The notes: generated by a model from the sequence alone, not told the origin. A stretch of DNA of 64,000 bases from Chryseobacterium sp. YIM B08800 (GCF_026163565.1 NZ_JAPDKN010000038.1:1-64000), one strand, 5' to 3'. Counted from the stretch's first letter, positions 49,501 through 57,815 are shown. A program made the numbers and translations.

Positions 49501-52201
49501 ATCTGATGTGCAGATTGACGGACTTTTTGAAAAGCTCGAAAATTATCAGCAACTTAAAAATCAATTAAACAATCTGCATTACAATGCACTTTCTTCGGTT
49601 ACGAATCTTTATTTTAATGGAAATTCATTTGATATTTCGGCGATTGAGAAAGATTTAAAAACCATTGAAAATGCAAAAGATTTAGCACAAAAAATTTCAA
49701 TTCCAAATTTCCCGGAATGGTTAAAAGATATTTCATCAAAACAAAATAATAGTCAGCACATTTCTGAAGTTCTGGAAACTTTGAAAGATTTCCATAATGC
49801 AGAAATTCAACTTTTGGAATATGTGGATGAAATTCCAAACGATACAGAACTGCAAACTGTTGTACAAAATATTCATCAGTTGGAAGACTGGATCAATTTT
49901 AATGTTTTAAAGGAAAAAGCACAAGACTTAAACCTAAACTGGTTTATCAATTTCCTTGAAAAAGGCTGGCTCGATACAGAATCTATTGAGCTTGAATTTG
50001 AAAAAATCATTCATCTGAATTTATTTATTAAAACCATTTACAGCTCGGGAACTTTGAATGGTTTTGATGCGAATATTTACGAATCTCAGATCCAACAATA
50101 TAAAAATCTTCACAAAGAATTTACTGAACTGACCAAAAATCAGCTGACGATGAAACTCAGTGATAGAATTCCGAATTTTTCTCAGGAAGCTGTTCAAAGT
50201 TCAGAAATCGGGATTCTGCAAAAAGCAATTAGAAATAAAGGACGTGGTTTGTCGATCAGAAAACTATTTGATCAGATTCCAACTTTAATTCCGAGGCTGA
50301 AACCTTGTATGTTGATGAGCCCGATTTCGGTAGCTCAGTATTTTGATGTGAATGAAGAGCATTTTGACATTGTGATCTTCGATGAAGCTTCGCAATTGCC
50401 GACTTCTGAAGCAGTAAGTGCTTTGGCGAGAGCAAAACAGGCGATTATTGTTGGAGATCCGAAACAAATGCCACCGACAAGCTTTTTTGCTTCCCAAAAA
50501 GTGGATGAAGAAAATTTTGAATTGGAAGATCTGGAAAGTATTTTGGATGATTGTTTGGCGCTTTCAATTCCTTCAAATTATTTATTAAGACATTACCGAA
50601 GCAAGCATGAAAGTTTGATTTCTTTCTCAAACGCTCATTTTTACGATAATAAACTTCTTACTTTCCCGTCTCCGGATGATTTAAACAGAAAAGTAACGTT
50701 CGAATTTATTGATGGGTTTTACGATAAAGGAAAAACGAGAACCAATAAAAATGAAGCTGAAGCAATCATTGAATACATCAGAATTCACCTCGAAAATAAA
50801 AATAAAAAATCGATTGGTGTGGTGACTTTCAGCCAGACTCAACAAAGTCTGATTGAAGATTTACTGCAGAAATTATTTCAGGAAAACCCGCATTTGGAAG
50901 AATTCGCTATCAATTCTGAAGAGCCTATTTTCATTAAAAATCTTGAAAATGTACAGGGCGACGAAAGAGATATTATCCTGTTTTCGATTGGTTACGGTCC
51001 TGATGAAGACGGTAAAGTTTCGATGAATTTTGGTCCGCTCAACCGTGATGGAGGTTGGAGAAGATTGAATGTTGCCGTAACAAGAGCGCGTTACGAAATG
51101 AAAGTTTTTTCTTCTTTAAAAGGCGACCAAATCGATATGAACAGAACGAGTTCGGAAGGTGTTTTAGGGTTAAAAAACTTTTTGAATTTTTCTGAAAAAG
51201 GTTTGATTTATCACAATTCAAATCCAACACAGAATCAGCAGAAAGTGATGGTGAATTCGATTGCGAAACATTTGGAGGAAAGCGGTCTGAAAATAAAAAC
51301 CAATATTGGAACTTCAGAATATAAAATTGATATCGGTGTGATTGATCCTGAAAATGAAAGCGAATATCTGATGGCGGTTTTGCTGGATAGTGAAAATTAT
51401 TTCAATATCAATACGACCAATGACCGAGAATTGCTTGTTCCGAATGTTTTGAAAGGTTTGGGCTGGAATGTTTTCAGAATCTGGACTCTGGATTGGATTA
51501 AAAACAAAGAAAAAATTATTGAAAAAATTCAGGCTGAAATTGAGAAAATAAAAGTTAAGGTAAAAGAAAAAAAGGAAGAAATCATTGAACTAAAAACTTC
51601 TGAGAAAGTCTACCTGAGTGAAGTTTCGAAAACTGAAATATCTTCGAAAATGATTCCTTATGTTGCAGCAGAATTGAGTCCGGAAATTAATGCCAACTCA
51701 GAATCGATTTATCTTTTTGAAAATAAATCCGTTCTTCTAAATCAGATTAAAACGATTATTGATACCGAATCACCGATTAGTCAGAATGCTTTATTCAGGA
51801 AGATCCTTAAGCTTTGGAATACTTCAAGAGCAGGTACAAAAATGAACAACTATCTTTTGGAAACTTTGAATTCTATCCCGAATTTACAAACCACAGAAAG
51901 TTATCAGAAATTTTACTGGAGCGAAAATTTACAGCCTCAAAATCTTGATGTTTACCGAGACAATTCTGTAGAAAAAAGACTGATTGATGAGATTGCTCCT
52001 GAAGAAATTTCGGTTGCTATTATGGAATTGATGCATTCGAGTTTGAGTTTAAATAAAGATGAATTGATTCGTGCGGTTTGTAAAACTTTTGGTTTTGCAA
52101 AAGTGGGTTCTCAGATTGATGCAGTGGTGAAATTTTGTGTGGAAGATTTGATTGGAAAAGTTTTTTTAAAAGAAGTTGATGGGAGGATTGTTTTTAAGTA
52201 A
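46508..52201 (+). CDS. Very large SF1 helicase/nuclease, Hhe-like (DUF4011, helicase, Vsr-like, DUF3320)
   Basis: A 1897-residue protein without signal peptide. Residues about 140-260 form a transglutaminase-like segment: KFGNCIDISLLFAACLEAID (Cys220), EGHAFVGVWLDD (His246, Asp254/255). About 370-640 is DUF4011 (KVWERKLLDLSLRNNLLNLR; LYLGIGLLKWFEPKNK). The helicase follows: Walker A GPPGTGKSQT (684-693), Walker B VIFDEASQLP (Asp1292, Glu1293), GDPKQMPPTSFF, VQGDERDIILFSIGYG and RRLNVAVTRARYEMKVF. About 1580-1680 resembles a Vsr/MTES-type nuclease (GTSEYKIDIGVIDPENESEY; LGWNVFRIWTLDW). DUF3320 ends the chain. Proteins of this order have been linked to phage defence (Hhe); the function here is inferred. 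Confidence 0.85.
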   Translation: MEQIIPFELQIQHNPYFNYTFCLNQYPFLQSIAFREVSEDFENLNLQITSSLGLFEKYDIYIDKIRQNALYKISLFNFVFNNALLKRLTEKDLDQIKIQVFKDGESIYEKSFSIEVLPMDYFGGLQSYPQLLASYVLSNNTSLYKIKADAIDILARNKLTPSFEGYQHKSKERVLQMVSAIYKSIQNLELIYSAMPPSFEKNGQRIRLIDTVLETKFGNCIDISLLFAACLEAIDLNPLIVVTEGHAFVGVWLDDHRFDGMVNFDQAAISKRIASGIKEIALIESTNLCKGSNISFKDAMNSAETQLMDSSKFLLSLDIKNARSAGVSPLPLLKNENNLTEDLKPVQNSAKFDQYFDLGTQYDDLELTDFSNLTKQKVWERKLLDLSLRNNLLNLRFTKSMLQLVDSKINVLEDSLADGKSFTILPDNNQTILRKYNLYGEPLHQSQPLFKLAEDEFKYNRLLTYYHQNDLDNILTNLYRSAKLAEEENGKSTLYLGIGLLKWFEPKNKEVPRLAPILLIPVELLRRSVNSKFTLRSREEETMINITLLEYLKQEFKLNINSLENLPMDESGVDVPKVLAIIRNAVLNLEGWDVLEQLVLGIFSFNKLILWQDISKYSEEIQKSSIVKSLIDGKLTGTLESVENDAQSLENISASELVLPISTDNSQLNAVKNANLNKSFILHGPPGTGKSQTITNIIADALANDKKVLFVAAKKAALDVVHHRLENIGLGAFCLELHSNKSKKSDVLKQFERTLEVPKYKINADYHEEAKRLDERRKELGKYVNELHKKFPIGWSLFDTIAFLETNHVQPDERFHINFPLESADVFNWNQWKDWLIPFASIVQKIGQPSLHALRPIKTSSHQFENKNLILSAISQFNEKKNSAEQVKSQFKLDEVSNSDSIEILEYLKENPVKAGLVDLVFNEGQLNLFKNWMTQQTQFQQIENQITSSFNSSILNVDFASLKLLWNQAKHTWFIPKWFKQRKVKQQLNGYAKSGIESDVQIDGLFEKLENYQQLKNQLNNLHYNALSSVTNLYFNGNSFDISAIEKDLKTIENAKDLAQKISIPNFPEWLKDISSKQNNSQHISEVLETLKDFHNAEIQLLEYVDEIPNDTELQTVVQNIHQLEDWINFNVLKEKAQDLNLNWFINFLEKGWLDTESIELEFEKIIHLNLFIKTIYSSGTLNGFDANIYESQIQQYKNLHKEFTELTKNQLTMKLSDRIPNFSQEAVQSSEIGILQKAIRNKGRGLSIRKLFDQIPTLIPRLKPCMLMSPISVAQYFDVNEEHFDIVIFDEASQLPTSEAVSALARAKQAIIVGDPKQMPPTSFFASQKVDEENFELEDLESILDDCLALSIPSNYLLRHYRSKHESLISFSNAHFYDNKLLTFPSPDDLNRKVTFEFIDGFYDKGKTRTNKNEAEAIIEYIRIHLENKNKKSIGVVTFSQTQQSLIEDLLQKLFQENPHLEEFAINSEEPIFIKNLENVQGDERDIILFSIGYGPDEDGKVSMNFGPLNRDGGWRRLNVAVTRARYEMKVFSSLKGDQIDMNRTSSEGVLGLKNFLNFSEKGLIYHNSNPTQNQQKVMVNSIAKHLEESGLKIKTNIGTSEYKIDIGVIDPENESEYLMAVLLDSENYFNINTTNDRELLVPNVLKGLGWNVFRIWTLDWIKNKEKIIEKIQAEIEKIKVKVKEKKEEIIELKTSEKVYLSEVSKTEISSKMIPYVAAELSPEINANSESIYLFENKSVLLNQIKTIIDTESPISQNALFRKILKLWNTSRAGTKMNNYLLETLNSIPNLQTTESYQKFYWSENLQPQNLDVYRDNSVEKRLIDEIAPEEISVAIMELMHSSLSLNKDELIRAVCKTFGFAKVGSQIDAVVKFCVEDLIGKVFLKEVDGRIVFK

Positions 52202-52219
52202 AGAATAAATAAAAATATA

Positions 52220-52666
52220 ATGCAAAAAGAATTATTAGTAGAAGCTATTATTTTATTTAACAAAACAGCCAAAGAACTGATTGAACTTTTAGCAGAAAAA
52301 TATAATCTAGATCTAAACTCTTCTACACCATTTACAAAACTCTTAACAAGAAGTAATGATTTGTGGCGTGGAAATGTAAATAAAGAATGGAAGTATTGGT
52401 TTCACGGAGGGCATTGCGAGTTTGAAAATATCAACTCTAAACAGTACCTTCATGTAAATATTACGAGATGTATTTATGAGGTAATCGACTATTTTTATCT
52501 GTATAAATTTGTACAAACAACAGAATCTTTAAAGCATATTTTAAAAATTTTCACTTCAGAAAAAATGTTCTATGAAACAATTGATAAATTATTTGAGGAT
52601 GGAATTTTAGTAAACCTTGAAGAACTCCCCTCAAAAATGTTAGTGTTAAATGATAAACCTGTTTAA
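52220..52666 (+). CDS. Small protein of unknown function downstream of the helicase
   Basis: A 148-residue cytoplasmic protein 18 bp after the helicase stop, hence probably co-transcribed. Key region: WRGNVNKEWKYWFHGGHCEF, an aromatic-rich stretch with HGGHC, resembling the DUF6896 type (a guess from memory). The C-terminal half (ITRCIYEVIDYFYLYKFVQT; IDKLFEDGILVNLEELPSK) is helical. It could be an immunity- or partner-type protein, or unrelated. Codon use is AT-rich, as in the genes that follow. Confidence 0.6.
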   Translation: MQKELLVEAIILFNKTAKELIELLAEKYNLDLNSSTPFTKLLTRSNDLWRGNVNKEWKYWFHGGHCEFENINSKQYLHVNITRCIYEVIDYFYLYKFVQTTESLKHILKIFTSEKMFYETIDKLFEDGILVNLEELPSKMLVLNDKPV

Positions 52667-52695
52667 GTATTGATCTTTATAAAAGAAACTAAATC

Positions 52696-53103
52696 ATGAA
52701 AAAAATAATAGTTTTGATTTTCGTTTTCTTCTCAGTATTTATTTTTTCTCAGGAAACTCATTTTATAGATATTGAAGAATCAAAATGTCTTGACAAAAAA
52801 GAAATTTCGAATGCTCAAATGTTAGAATGCAGTATAAAAGCTGGACAATCTTGGGACAAAGAACTGAATAAATATTACAATCTTCTTGCATCCAAACTTC
52901 CAAAAGACGCTTTTGAAATCCTGAAAACGTCTCAAAAAGAATGGATTATTTACCGGGATAAAGAATTCAAATTTATTTCTAAACTTTATTATGAAGTAAA
53001 AGAGGGAACAATGTGGTACATCATCGCCGAAAATAAGAAAAAGGAAATTGTAAAAAGCAGAACACTCGAATTGCAGATGTTTTTGGAAGATTTAGAGTAT
53101 TAA
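52696..53103 (+). CDS. LprI-like (DUF1311) exported protein
   Basis: A 135-residue exported protein (signal peptide MKKIIVLIFVFFSVFIFS-Q). The mature part has the LprI/DUF1311 pattern: Cys-x-n-ECSIKAGQSWDKELNKYYNL, then LKTSQKEWIIYRDKEFKFIS, in which L-x-x-x-Q-x-x-W-x-x-(Y/F)-R is diagnostic. Two Cys (about 32 and 45) may form a disulfide. LprI of Mycobacterium inhibits lysozyme; that role for other members is uncertain. Confidence 0.8.
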   Translation: MKKIIVLIFVFFSVFIFSQETHFIDIEESKCLDKKEISNAQMLECSIKAGQSWDKELNKYYNLLASKLPKDAFEILKTSQKEWIIYRDKEFKFISKLYYEVKEGTMWYIIAENKKKEIVKSRTLELQMFLEDLEY

Positions 53104-53139
53104 TTTCAATTGATTTTGATAATAAAAAAACAATTTATT

Positions 53140-53262
53140 GTGAGAAAAACCTACTATCTATTTTTCTTTTTGCTTTCAATACATTCATTTTCCCAACATA
53201 AAATCTCTGGAGTTTATCAAAACGAATTGGGTGAAAAACAAATTTACTATTATGGAAATTGA
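53140..53262 (+). pseudogene. Truncated 5' remnant of a secreted-protein gene
   Basis: From GTG 53140 a 40-codon frame reads (M)RKTYYLFFFLLSIHSFSQHK then ISGVYQNELGEKQIYYYGN and stops. It is a clear signal peptide followed by only 22 residues, too short for a domain. The GTG start of the HNH-like gene (53231) lies inside it in another frame. This looks like a gene whose 3' part has been replaced. A genuine tiny secreted peptide is the less likely alternative. Confidence 0.5.
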
Positions 53263-54034
53263 TGTAAAACTAAAGAATCTACGCGTTCAATTAAGACGTA
53301 ACTCAAAGAATATTATCAATGATGTTATAAATCGTAATGTTTCGAGAAGTCGAGACAACATTAAATTTAAAAAAGAAATATGTGTTTTTTGTGGGACAAT
53401 ATTAAATTTAACTAAAGAACATGTAATTCCACGTTGGGTATTTGAAAACTGTACTAAGAAATTCTTTATAACCAACATGAATGGCATTGAACAGACTTAT
53501 AATAAAACAACTATTCCAGCTTGTGCAAATTGCAATAATAATCTATTAGCTAACATAGAAAATGAAATTAATTCCATTCTAACTAATACTAATTTAGCTG
53601 ATTCATTTTATAGTTTAGAACAAATACAAAACATAATTCGCTGGCTAGAAATTATTGAATATAAATTCCAACTTTTAGAGTTTAGAAGAATCTTTAAGAA
53701 AGCAAAATCAGCTGAATTTATTGAATTTTTAAAAGATATTCCTCTAGCAATAATGAGAGAAGAAATCGAATTTTCTCCTGTAAAAGCAATTACTCAACTG
53801 AGAAATGCACAAAAAAGAGTTACTATAAAATCTAAAATTAAGAACTTAAATTCTTTAGTAATTTTTAAAACTAAAAATAAAAGTTTTCATTTTTTCCATA
53901 ATATAAATGATTTTATTTTTATTGAATTGCCAAAATTTGAGGTTGCGCTATTTTATTTTTATTCACTTAATTTTGAAAATATTGAACAAGCGAAGAATGA
54001 GGCAACAAAAATAATTGCAAAAGTTTACAACTAA
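53252..54034 (+). CDS. HNH endonuclease-like protein
   Basis: 260 residues from ATG 53252; the frame also opens with GTG at 53231. A zinc-ribbon HNH arrangement is seen: ICVFCG (Cys44, Cys47), LTKEHVIPRW (His57, the catalytic-type His before a VIPRW word) and PACANCNNNL (Cys91, Cys94, Asn95). The remainder is helical, Lys/Asn-rich and has no known domain. The gene is clearly AT-richer than its neighbours and begins in the cut-off remnant of another gene, so lateral acquisition is likely. Genes of this kind are often nucleases of defence or mobile origin; activity is unproven. Confidence 0.7.
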   Translation: MEIDVKLKNLRVQLRRNSKNIINDVINRNVSRSRDNIKFKKEICVFCGTILNLTKEHVIPRWVFENCTKKFFITNMNGIEQTYNKTTIPACANCNNNLLANIENEINSILTNTNLADSFYSLEQIQNIIRWLEIIEYKFQLLEFRRIFKKAKSAEFIEFLKDIPLAIMREEIEFSPVKAITQLRNAQKRVTIKSKIKNLNSLVIFKTKNKSFHFFHNINDFIFIELPKFEVALFYFYSLNFENIEQAKNEATKIIAKVYN

Positions 54035-54065
54035 TCTTTTAAACAATCTAATAAATCAGTCAAAT

Positions 54066-54329
54066 ATGCCCGACAAAACAGAAAAAGCAAGACGCAAACA
54101 AATCCAAAGAGAATTACAGGAAAAAGCACGAATTAAATTCGAACAAAGCCTTCCGACTTCCCGCGAACTCTTTCAAAATTTGTTTGATTTTTTGGATGAA
54201 AAACTCAAGAAAAATCATTGTGATGACAGTTTAAAATTAACAAAACAATTCCTAGAATCCTGCAAAATTCAGAACATAGAAGTAGTTATAAATTGGTTAA
54301 AAGAAAACGGTGGTTTTTGCGACTGTTAA
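54066..54329 (+). CDS. DUF2695 protein
   Basis: 87 residues from ATG 54066 (MPDKTEKARRKQIQRELQEK); the frame opens at 54015, overlapping the HNH-like gene by 20 bp, but that start is less likely. The domain is recognised by SLPTSRELFQNLFDFLDEKL, CDDSLKLTKQFLESCKIQ and the end VINWLKENGGFCDC. Typical members continue with a few residues (EVLAN) after CDC, which are missing here. Cytoplasmic, function unknown; the Cys residues could bind metal. Confidence 0.8.
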   Translation: MPDKTEKARRKQIQRELQEKARIKFEQSLPTSRELFQNLFDFLDEKLKKNHCDDSLKLTKQFLESCKIQNIEVVINWLKENGGFCDC

Positions 54330-54406
54330 GTGCTTTATAATGTCGAGGAACTCTTTGAAGAATAAATTTAAGTAATACAAAAAAACAAATGTCATCTGTA
54401 ATAAAA

Positions 54407-55495
54407 ATGAAGAAGATTATAAGCATTGTTGTATTGCTGTTTAGCATCGTACAACTTTGCGCACAAGTTCCTGATTTAGAAAAGGCAAAACGAAAATATT
54501 TTCAAGCCAATGTAATCAGCTATAAAACCACCGCTTATTATCCTAATCCTGAAACGGGTGCAACTTCTGCTTTCAGTGTTTTATACACAGTTTATAAACC
54601 TCAAAATAAAGATTTTGAATTCTACAGCAAGAACGAAACTTCGGAAGAATTTTACAAAAACAATTTTTATTACGAAGTCAATCACGCCGAAAAAACCATA
54701 TACGAATACGAAAATAAAGAAAATCAAAACGTTGCAATTACATCTTCCCGGCTCAGACAATTTGGACCAACCACATTGCTAAAACAGAAATGGAGCTTTA
54801 TTGATGAAACCCAAATCGACGGGAAAATTCACAGTCATTATTCAAATATTGAGAGCATCAGTCATTACGAAGGAAAAGAAATAAAAGTAGAATTTCACAT
54901 TTATATTTCAGGAAATTTTACGATTTCAAAATTTGAAAGAAAAAGTTTTGTCGATGGGAAATTGGGACAAACTGTAACCTATTTATTTAGTAATTATATT
55001 TTCCTTGATAAAACAACCAATTTTAAAGTACTTCTTCCTAAAAATTACGCTTTAAAATATTACGAAAGACAAGATTCTTTACAACCTTTAGCAAAAAACA
55101 CTGTAGTTCAACCTTTTGAAGCAATCGATATTAACGGTCATGAATTTTCTTTCAATCAAAAAAAAGAAAAGCAAACTCTTCTACTCTTTTCTTCGACCAA
55201 TTGTGGCTATTCAAAAATGATTTCTGATTATGTTCTAAATTCAGGTTTTAATTTAAATCCAAAAATTGAACTCGTTAATATCTTCGGTTCAGATTCTAAA
55301 GTAAATGTAAAGAAATACTTCGTCAATAAAGAAGTCAGATTTACTATAATTTCCGACCGAAAAGACCTTGAAAAACAATTTGGAATTAATGGTTATCCCA
55401 TTCTTTATTTAATCGATGAGAATGGGATTATTACCGAAACATTGGATGGTTCATCACAAGTTTTATTATTTCTGAAAAGCCTAATTATCAAATAA
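54407..55495 (+). CDS. Exported protein with C-terminal thioredoxin-like domain
   Basis: 362 residues from ATG 54407 (MKKIISIVVLLFSIVQLCAQ, signal peptide); the frame opens at 54389. The N-terminal 230 residues form a beta-rich domain (YPNPETGATSAFSVLYTVYK). The C-terminal part is TlpA/AhpC-like: PFEAIDINGHEFSFNQKKEK, TLLLFSSTNCGYSKMISDYV and FGINGYPILYLIDENGIITE with the cis-Pro. The active site reads Cys-Gly-Tyr-Ser instead of CxxC, so it has a single Cys and is more likely a peroxidase-like or non-redox member than a disulfide reductase. Confidence 0.85.
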   Translation: MKKIISIVVLLFSIVQLCAQVPDLEKAKRKYFQANVISYKTTAYYPNPETGATSAFSVLYTVYKPQNKDFEFYSKNETSEEFYKNNFYYEVNHAEKTIYEYENKENQNVAITSSRLRQFGPTTLLKQKWSFIDETQIDGKIHSHYSNIESISHYEGKEIKVEFHIYISGNFTISKFERKSFVDGKLGQTVTYLFSNYIFLDKTTNFKVLLPKNYALKYYERQDSLQPLAKNTVVQPFEAIDINGHEFSFNQKKEKQTLLLFSSTNCGYSKMISDYVLNSGFNLNPKIELVNIFGSDSKVNVKKYFVNKEVRFTIISDRKDLEKQFGINGYPILYLIDENGIITETLDGSSQVLLFLKSLIIK

Positions 55496-55529
55496 ATGAA
55501 CTAAATTATTATTCTAAATTTCTCTAACA

Positions 55530-56240
55530 ATGAACAATATCTACGAACCAAAATTTGTAAAACAGCTATTCAATCAAATGTCTGGTTCGTATGAAAGGAT
55601 GAACTACATTACTTCGTTTGGCTTTTCAATTCGGTGGAGAAAACAATTTTTAAACAAACTGGGGAAATCTGATGAAAATTTAAATGTAATTGATCTGCTT
55701 TCCGGATTAGGTGAAAACTGGACTTATCTAAAACAAAATTTCCCCAACTCTAGTTTTTCGGCTTTAGATTTTTCTGAAGAAATGATTTCACAATCAAAAA
55801 ACAAAGGAAATAAAGTCTTTAAAAATCAACTGAATCTTCTTTGTGAAGATATTTTACAGAGTAATTTAGAAACAAATTCTTTCGATATCATTTCCTGTGC
55901 TTATGGTTTGAAAACGTTTAACGAAGAGCAATTGGAAGTTTTAGCAAAAGAAATTTCCAGAATTCTTAAACCGAATGGTAAATTTAGTTTTGTAGAAGTT
56001 TCAAAACCTAAAAACAAGTTTTTGTATTATCCTTACAAACTGTATTTAAGTAAGATCATTCCTATTTTGGGTAAATTATTTTTAGGAAATCCGAGTGACT
56101 ATAAAATGCTTTGGATCTACACTGAGAATTTTGGAAACTGCGACGGTGTAAAAGAAATATTTAGCAAATATAATCTGAATGTAAACTCAGAAAATTATTT
56201 CTACGGTTGCGCAACCGGAATTTACGGTACAAAATTATAA
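55530..56240 (+). CDS. UbiE/COQ5-like class I methyltransferase
   Basis: A 236-residue SAM-dependent enzyme. N-terminal FVKQLFNQMSGSYERMNYIT resembles the UbiE/MenG opening (F-x-x-(I/M)-A-x-x-Y-D-x-x-N). Motif I is VIDLLSGLGENW, an altered form of the D-x-G-x-G-T/S loop; FSALDFSEEMISQSK follows, then the FDIISCAYGLKTFNE and VLAKEISRILKPNGKFSFVE motifs. Being distant from any menaquinone gene and with a changed loop, it may not be the MenG of the cell. It is 34 bp after the thioredoxin-like gene. Confidence 0.85.
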   Translation: MNNIYEPKFVKQLFNQMSGSYERMNYITSFGFSIRWRKQFLNKLGKSDENLNVIDLLSGLGENWTYLKQNFPNSSFSALDFSEEMISQSKNKGNKVFKNQLNLLCEDILQSNLETNSFDIISCAYGLKTFNEEQLEVLAKEISRILKPNGKFSFVEVSKPKNKFLYYPYKLYLSKIIPILGKLFLGNPSDYKMLWIYTENFGNCDGVKEIFSKYNLNVNSENYFYGCATGIYGTKL

Positions 56241-56316
56241 TCCCATAAATTTAATAATCACAAATACGAGAAAAGTAAATCTATTTTTCTTACCTTAGTT
56301 TTACAAATAATCATCG

Positions 56317-56619
56317 ATGAAATCATTTCTATATCTTATTTTTTTGTTTGCCTCTCACTTCATTTTTGCTCAAAATGAAAAACTCAAACAAGATTCAACA
56401 AATATTCAGAATAATTTTTCTAAAAATATGATTGCGAATATTGATAAAAAAAACTCATCAGATAAAAAATCAAACACCGAAAAATCTAAAATCGCACAAA
56501 ATATTAATATCGTGCAGGAAATTAATACGGTATTAAATTATAGAGTTAACCGAATTTGGCGGGAAGATTTGTACTGTCTGGTTTGTATGAAAAATTACAA
56601 TTCGGAACGAGTTGCATAA
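56317..56619 (+). CDS. Small secreted protein, possibly truncated
   Basis: 100 residues with a signal peptide (MKSFLYLIFLFASHFIFAQ). The mature part is Lys/Asn/Ser-rich and low in complexity up to residue 70, then NTVLNYRVNRIWREDLYCLV with two Cys. I do not recognise it. The 362-bp gap that follows and the abrupt end suggest a possible shortened gene. Confidence 0.5.
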   Translation: MKSFLYLIFLFASHFIFAQNEKLKQDSTNIQNNFSKNMIANIDKKNSSDKKSNTEKSKIAQNINIVQEINTVLNYRVNRIWREDLYCLVCMKNYNSERVA

Positions 56620-56981
56620 ATAGTGAATAACAAACAATTTTCGTTAAAAGATAATAACTAAAATATGCCATGTTTAAAAAATTCACTAAGAACGTGTTTA
56701 AATTTTTATTAAATGTTTTTCTATTTCCTTTTGTCTTAATTTTGACTACGTCGAAATAGCATTCATCGACTGAAAGGAGATAATCTTCGATTTCTAAATT
56801 AAAATAAACTTTGTTTATTCTAATTTTAACATTAAGGCATTTATTGATTTAAGCAGAAAATGATTAAGAAATCAACACGTTGATTTTGTATTAAGTTTTT
56901 TAAGGCGATAATCTTAATTTCTTAATGTTAAAAATAAATATCAAATTTAAACAGCCTCTAAATTATGATAAAATTTAGCTC
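56620..56981. other. 362-bp gap with a nested inverted repeat
   Basis: TTTTAACATTAAG (56824-56836) is complementary to CTTAATGTTAAAA (56921-56933), and the perfect palindrome AAATCAACACGTTGATTT sits between them (56869-56886). The outer words resemble those of repeat R2. No reading frame was found in 56620-56820. Confidence 0.55.
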
Positions 56982-57815
56982 ATGAAATTATATTTAAATA
57001 TCCTTTTCATTTTATGTTCCGTTTTACTTTCTGCTCAAAATAAAGAATTTATTTATGAGTATCAATTCATTCCTGATTCTACAAACCAGAAAAGTATAAA
57101 TACCGAAATCATGATTCTGAATATCGGTAATAAAAAGTCTCATTACTACAGTTTAGACAAATACATTTCAGATTCTACACTAATTGCCGACTCCAAAAAA
57201 GGGTTGATGACAATGCCACCAAACAAGCAAATGATTAACGAAATCATTTACAAAGTTCCTGCTGAAAGGAAAGTTACATTTGAAACGAAAGTTGCATATT
57301 CGAGATACAATGTCAATCAAAATGTAAATTTGAAATGGAATCTGATCAATGAATTTGACGAAATATTAAATCATAAAGTTCAAAAAGCCACCACCAAATT
57401 TGGCGGAAGAACTTGGACGGCATGGTTTGCAAAAGACATCCCGATTCAGGATGGGCCTTATAAATTTTATGGTTTGCCCGGATTAATTCTTAAAATTGAA
57501 GATAAAAGTTTAAGTCACAGATTCTTATTGAAAGGCATTAAAAATAAAGCATCACTTTTTGAATACCCAGATCGTAAAGATTATTCTGGTGAAGCAAAAG
57601 TAGATTTCAAAGATTATGTAAAAGCATTTCTTCAAAACAGACTGGATCCTACGGCACAACTGATTGGTAAAATTCCTGATCAGACCGATTCTGAAGGAAA
57701 TTTCAAAACAGGCGAACAAATCATCCGTGAACAGAAAAAACTTATGCTTGAACACATCAGCAAAGACAATAATATTATAGAGATTGATATTTTGAAAAAC
57801 AAGTCAAAAAAATAG
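56982..57815 (+). CDS. GLPGLI family exported protein
   Basis: A 277-residue periplasmic or outer-membrane associated protein found only in Bacteroidota. Signal peptide MKLYLNILFILCSVLLSAQ. The eponymous motif is in GPYKFYGLPGLILKIEDKSL (near residue 160-180), preceded by WTAWFAKDIPIQDGPY and a beta-rich N-terminal part beginning FIYEYQFIPDSTN. Function of the family is unknown. It ends in a strong terminator. Confidence 0.93.
   Translation: MKLYLNILFILCSVLLSAQNKEFIYEYQFIPDSTNQKSINTEIMILNIGNKKSHYYSLDKYISDSTLIADSKKGLMTMPPNKQMINEIIYKVPAERKVTFETKVAYSRYNVNQNVNLKWNLINEFDEILNHKVQKATTKFGGRTWTAWFAKDIPIQDGPYKFYGLPGLILKIEDKSLSHRFLLKGIKNKASLFEYPDRKDYSGEAKVDFKDYVKAFLQNRLDPTAQLIGKIPDQTDSEGNFKTGEQIIREQKKLMLEHISKDNNIIEIDILKNKSKK

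Noticed and set aside
46508-54329. Integrated mobile element around the helicase
   Set aside because: No integrase, transposase, tRNA junction or flanking direct repeats could be seen; only the HNH-like gene shows signs of insertion.
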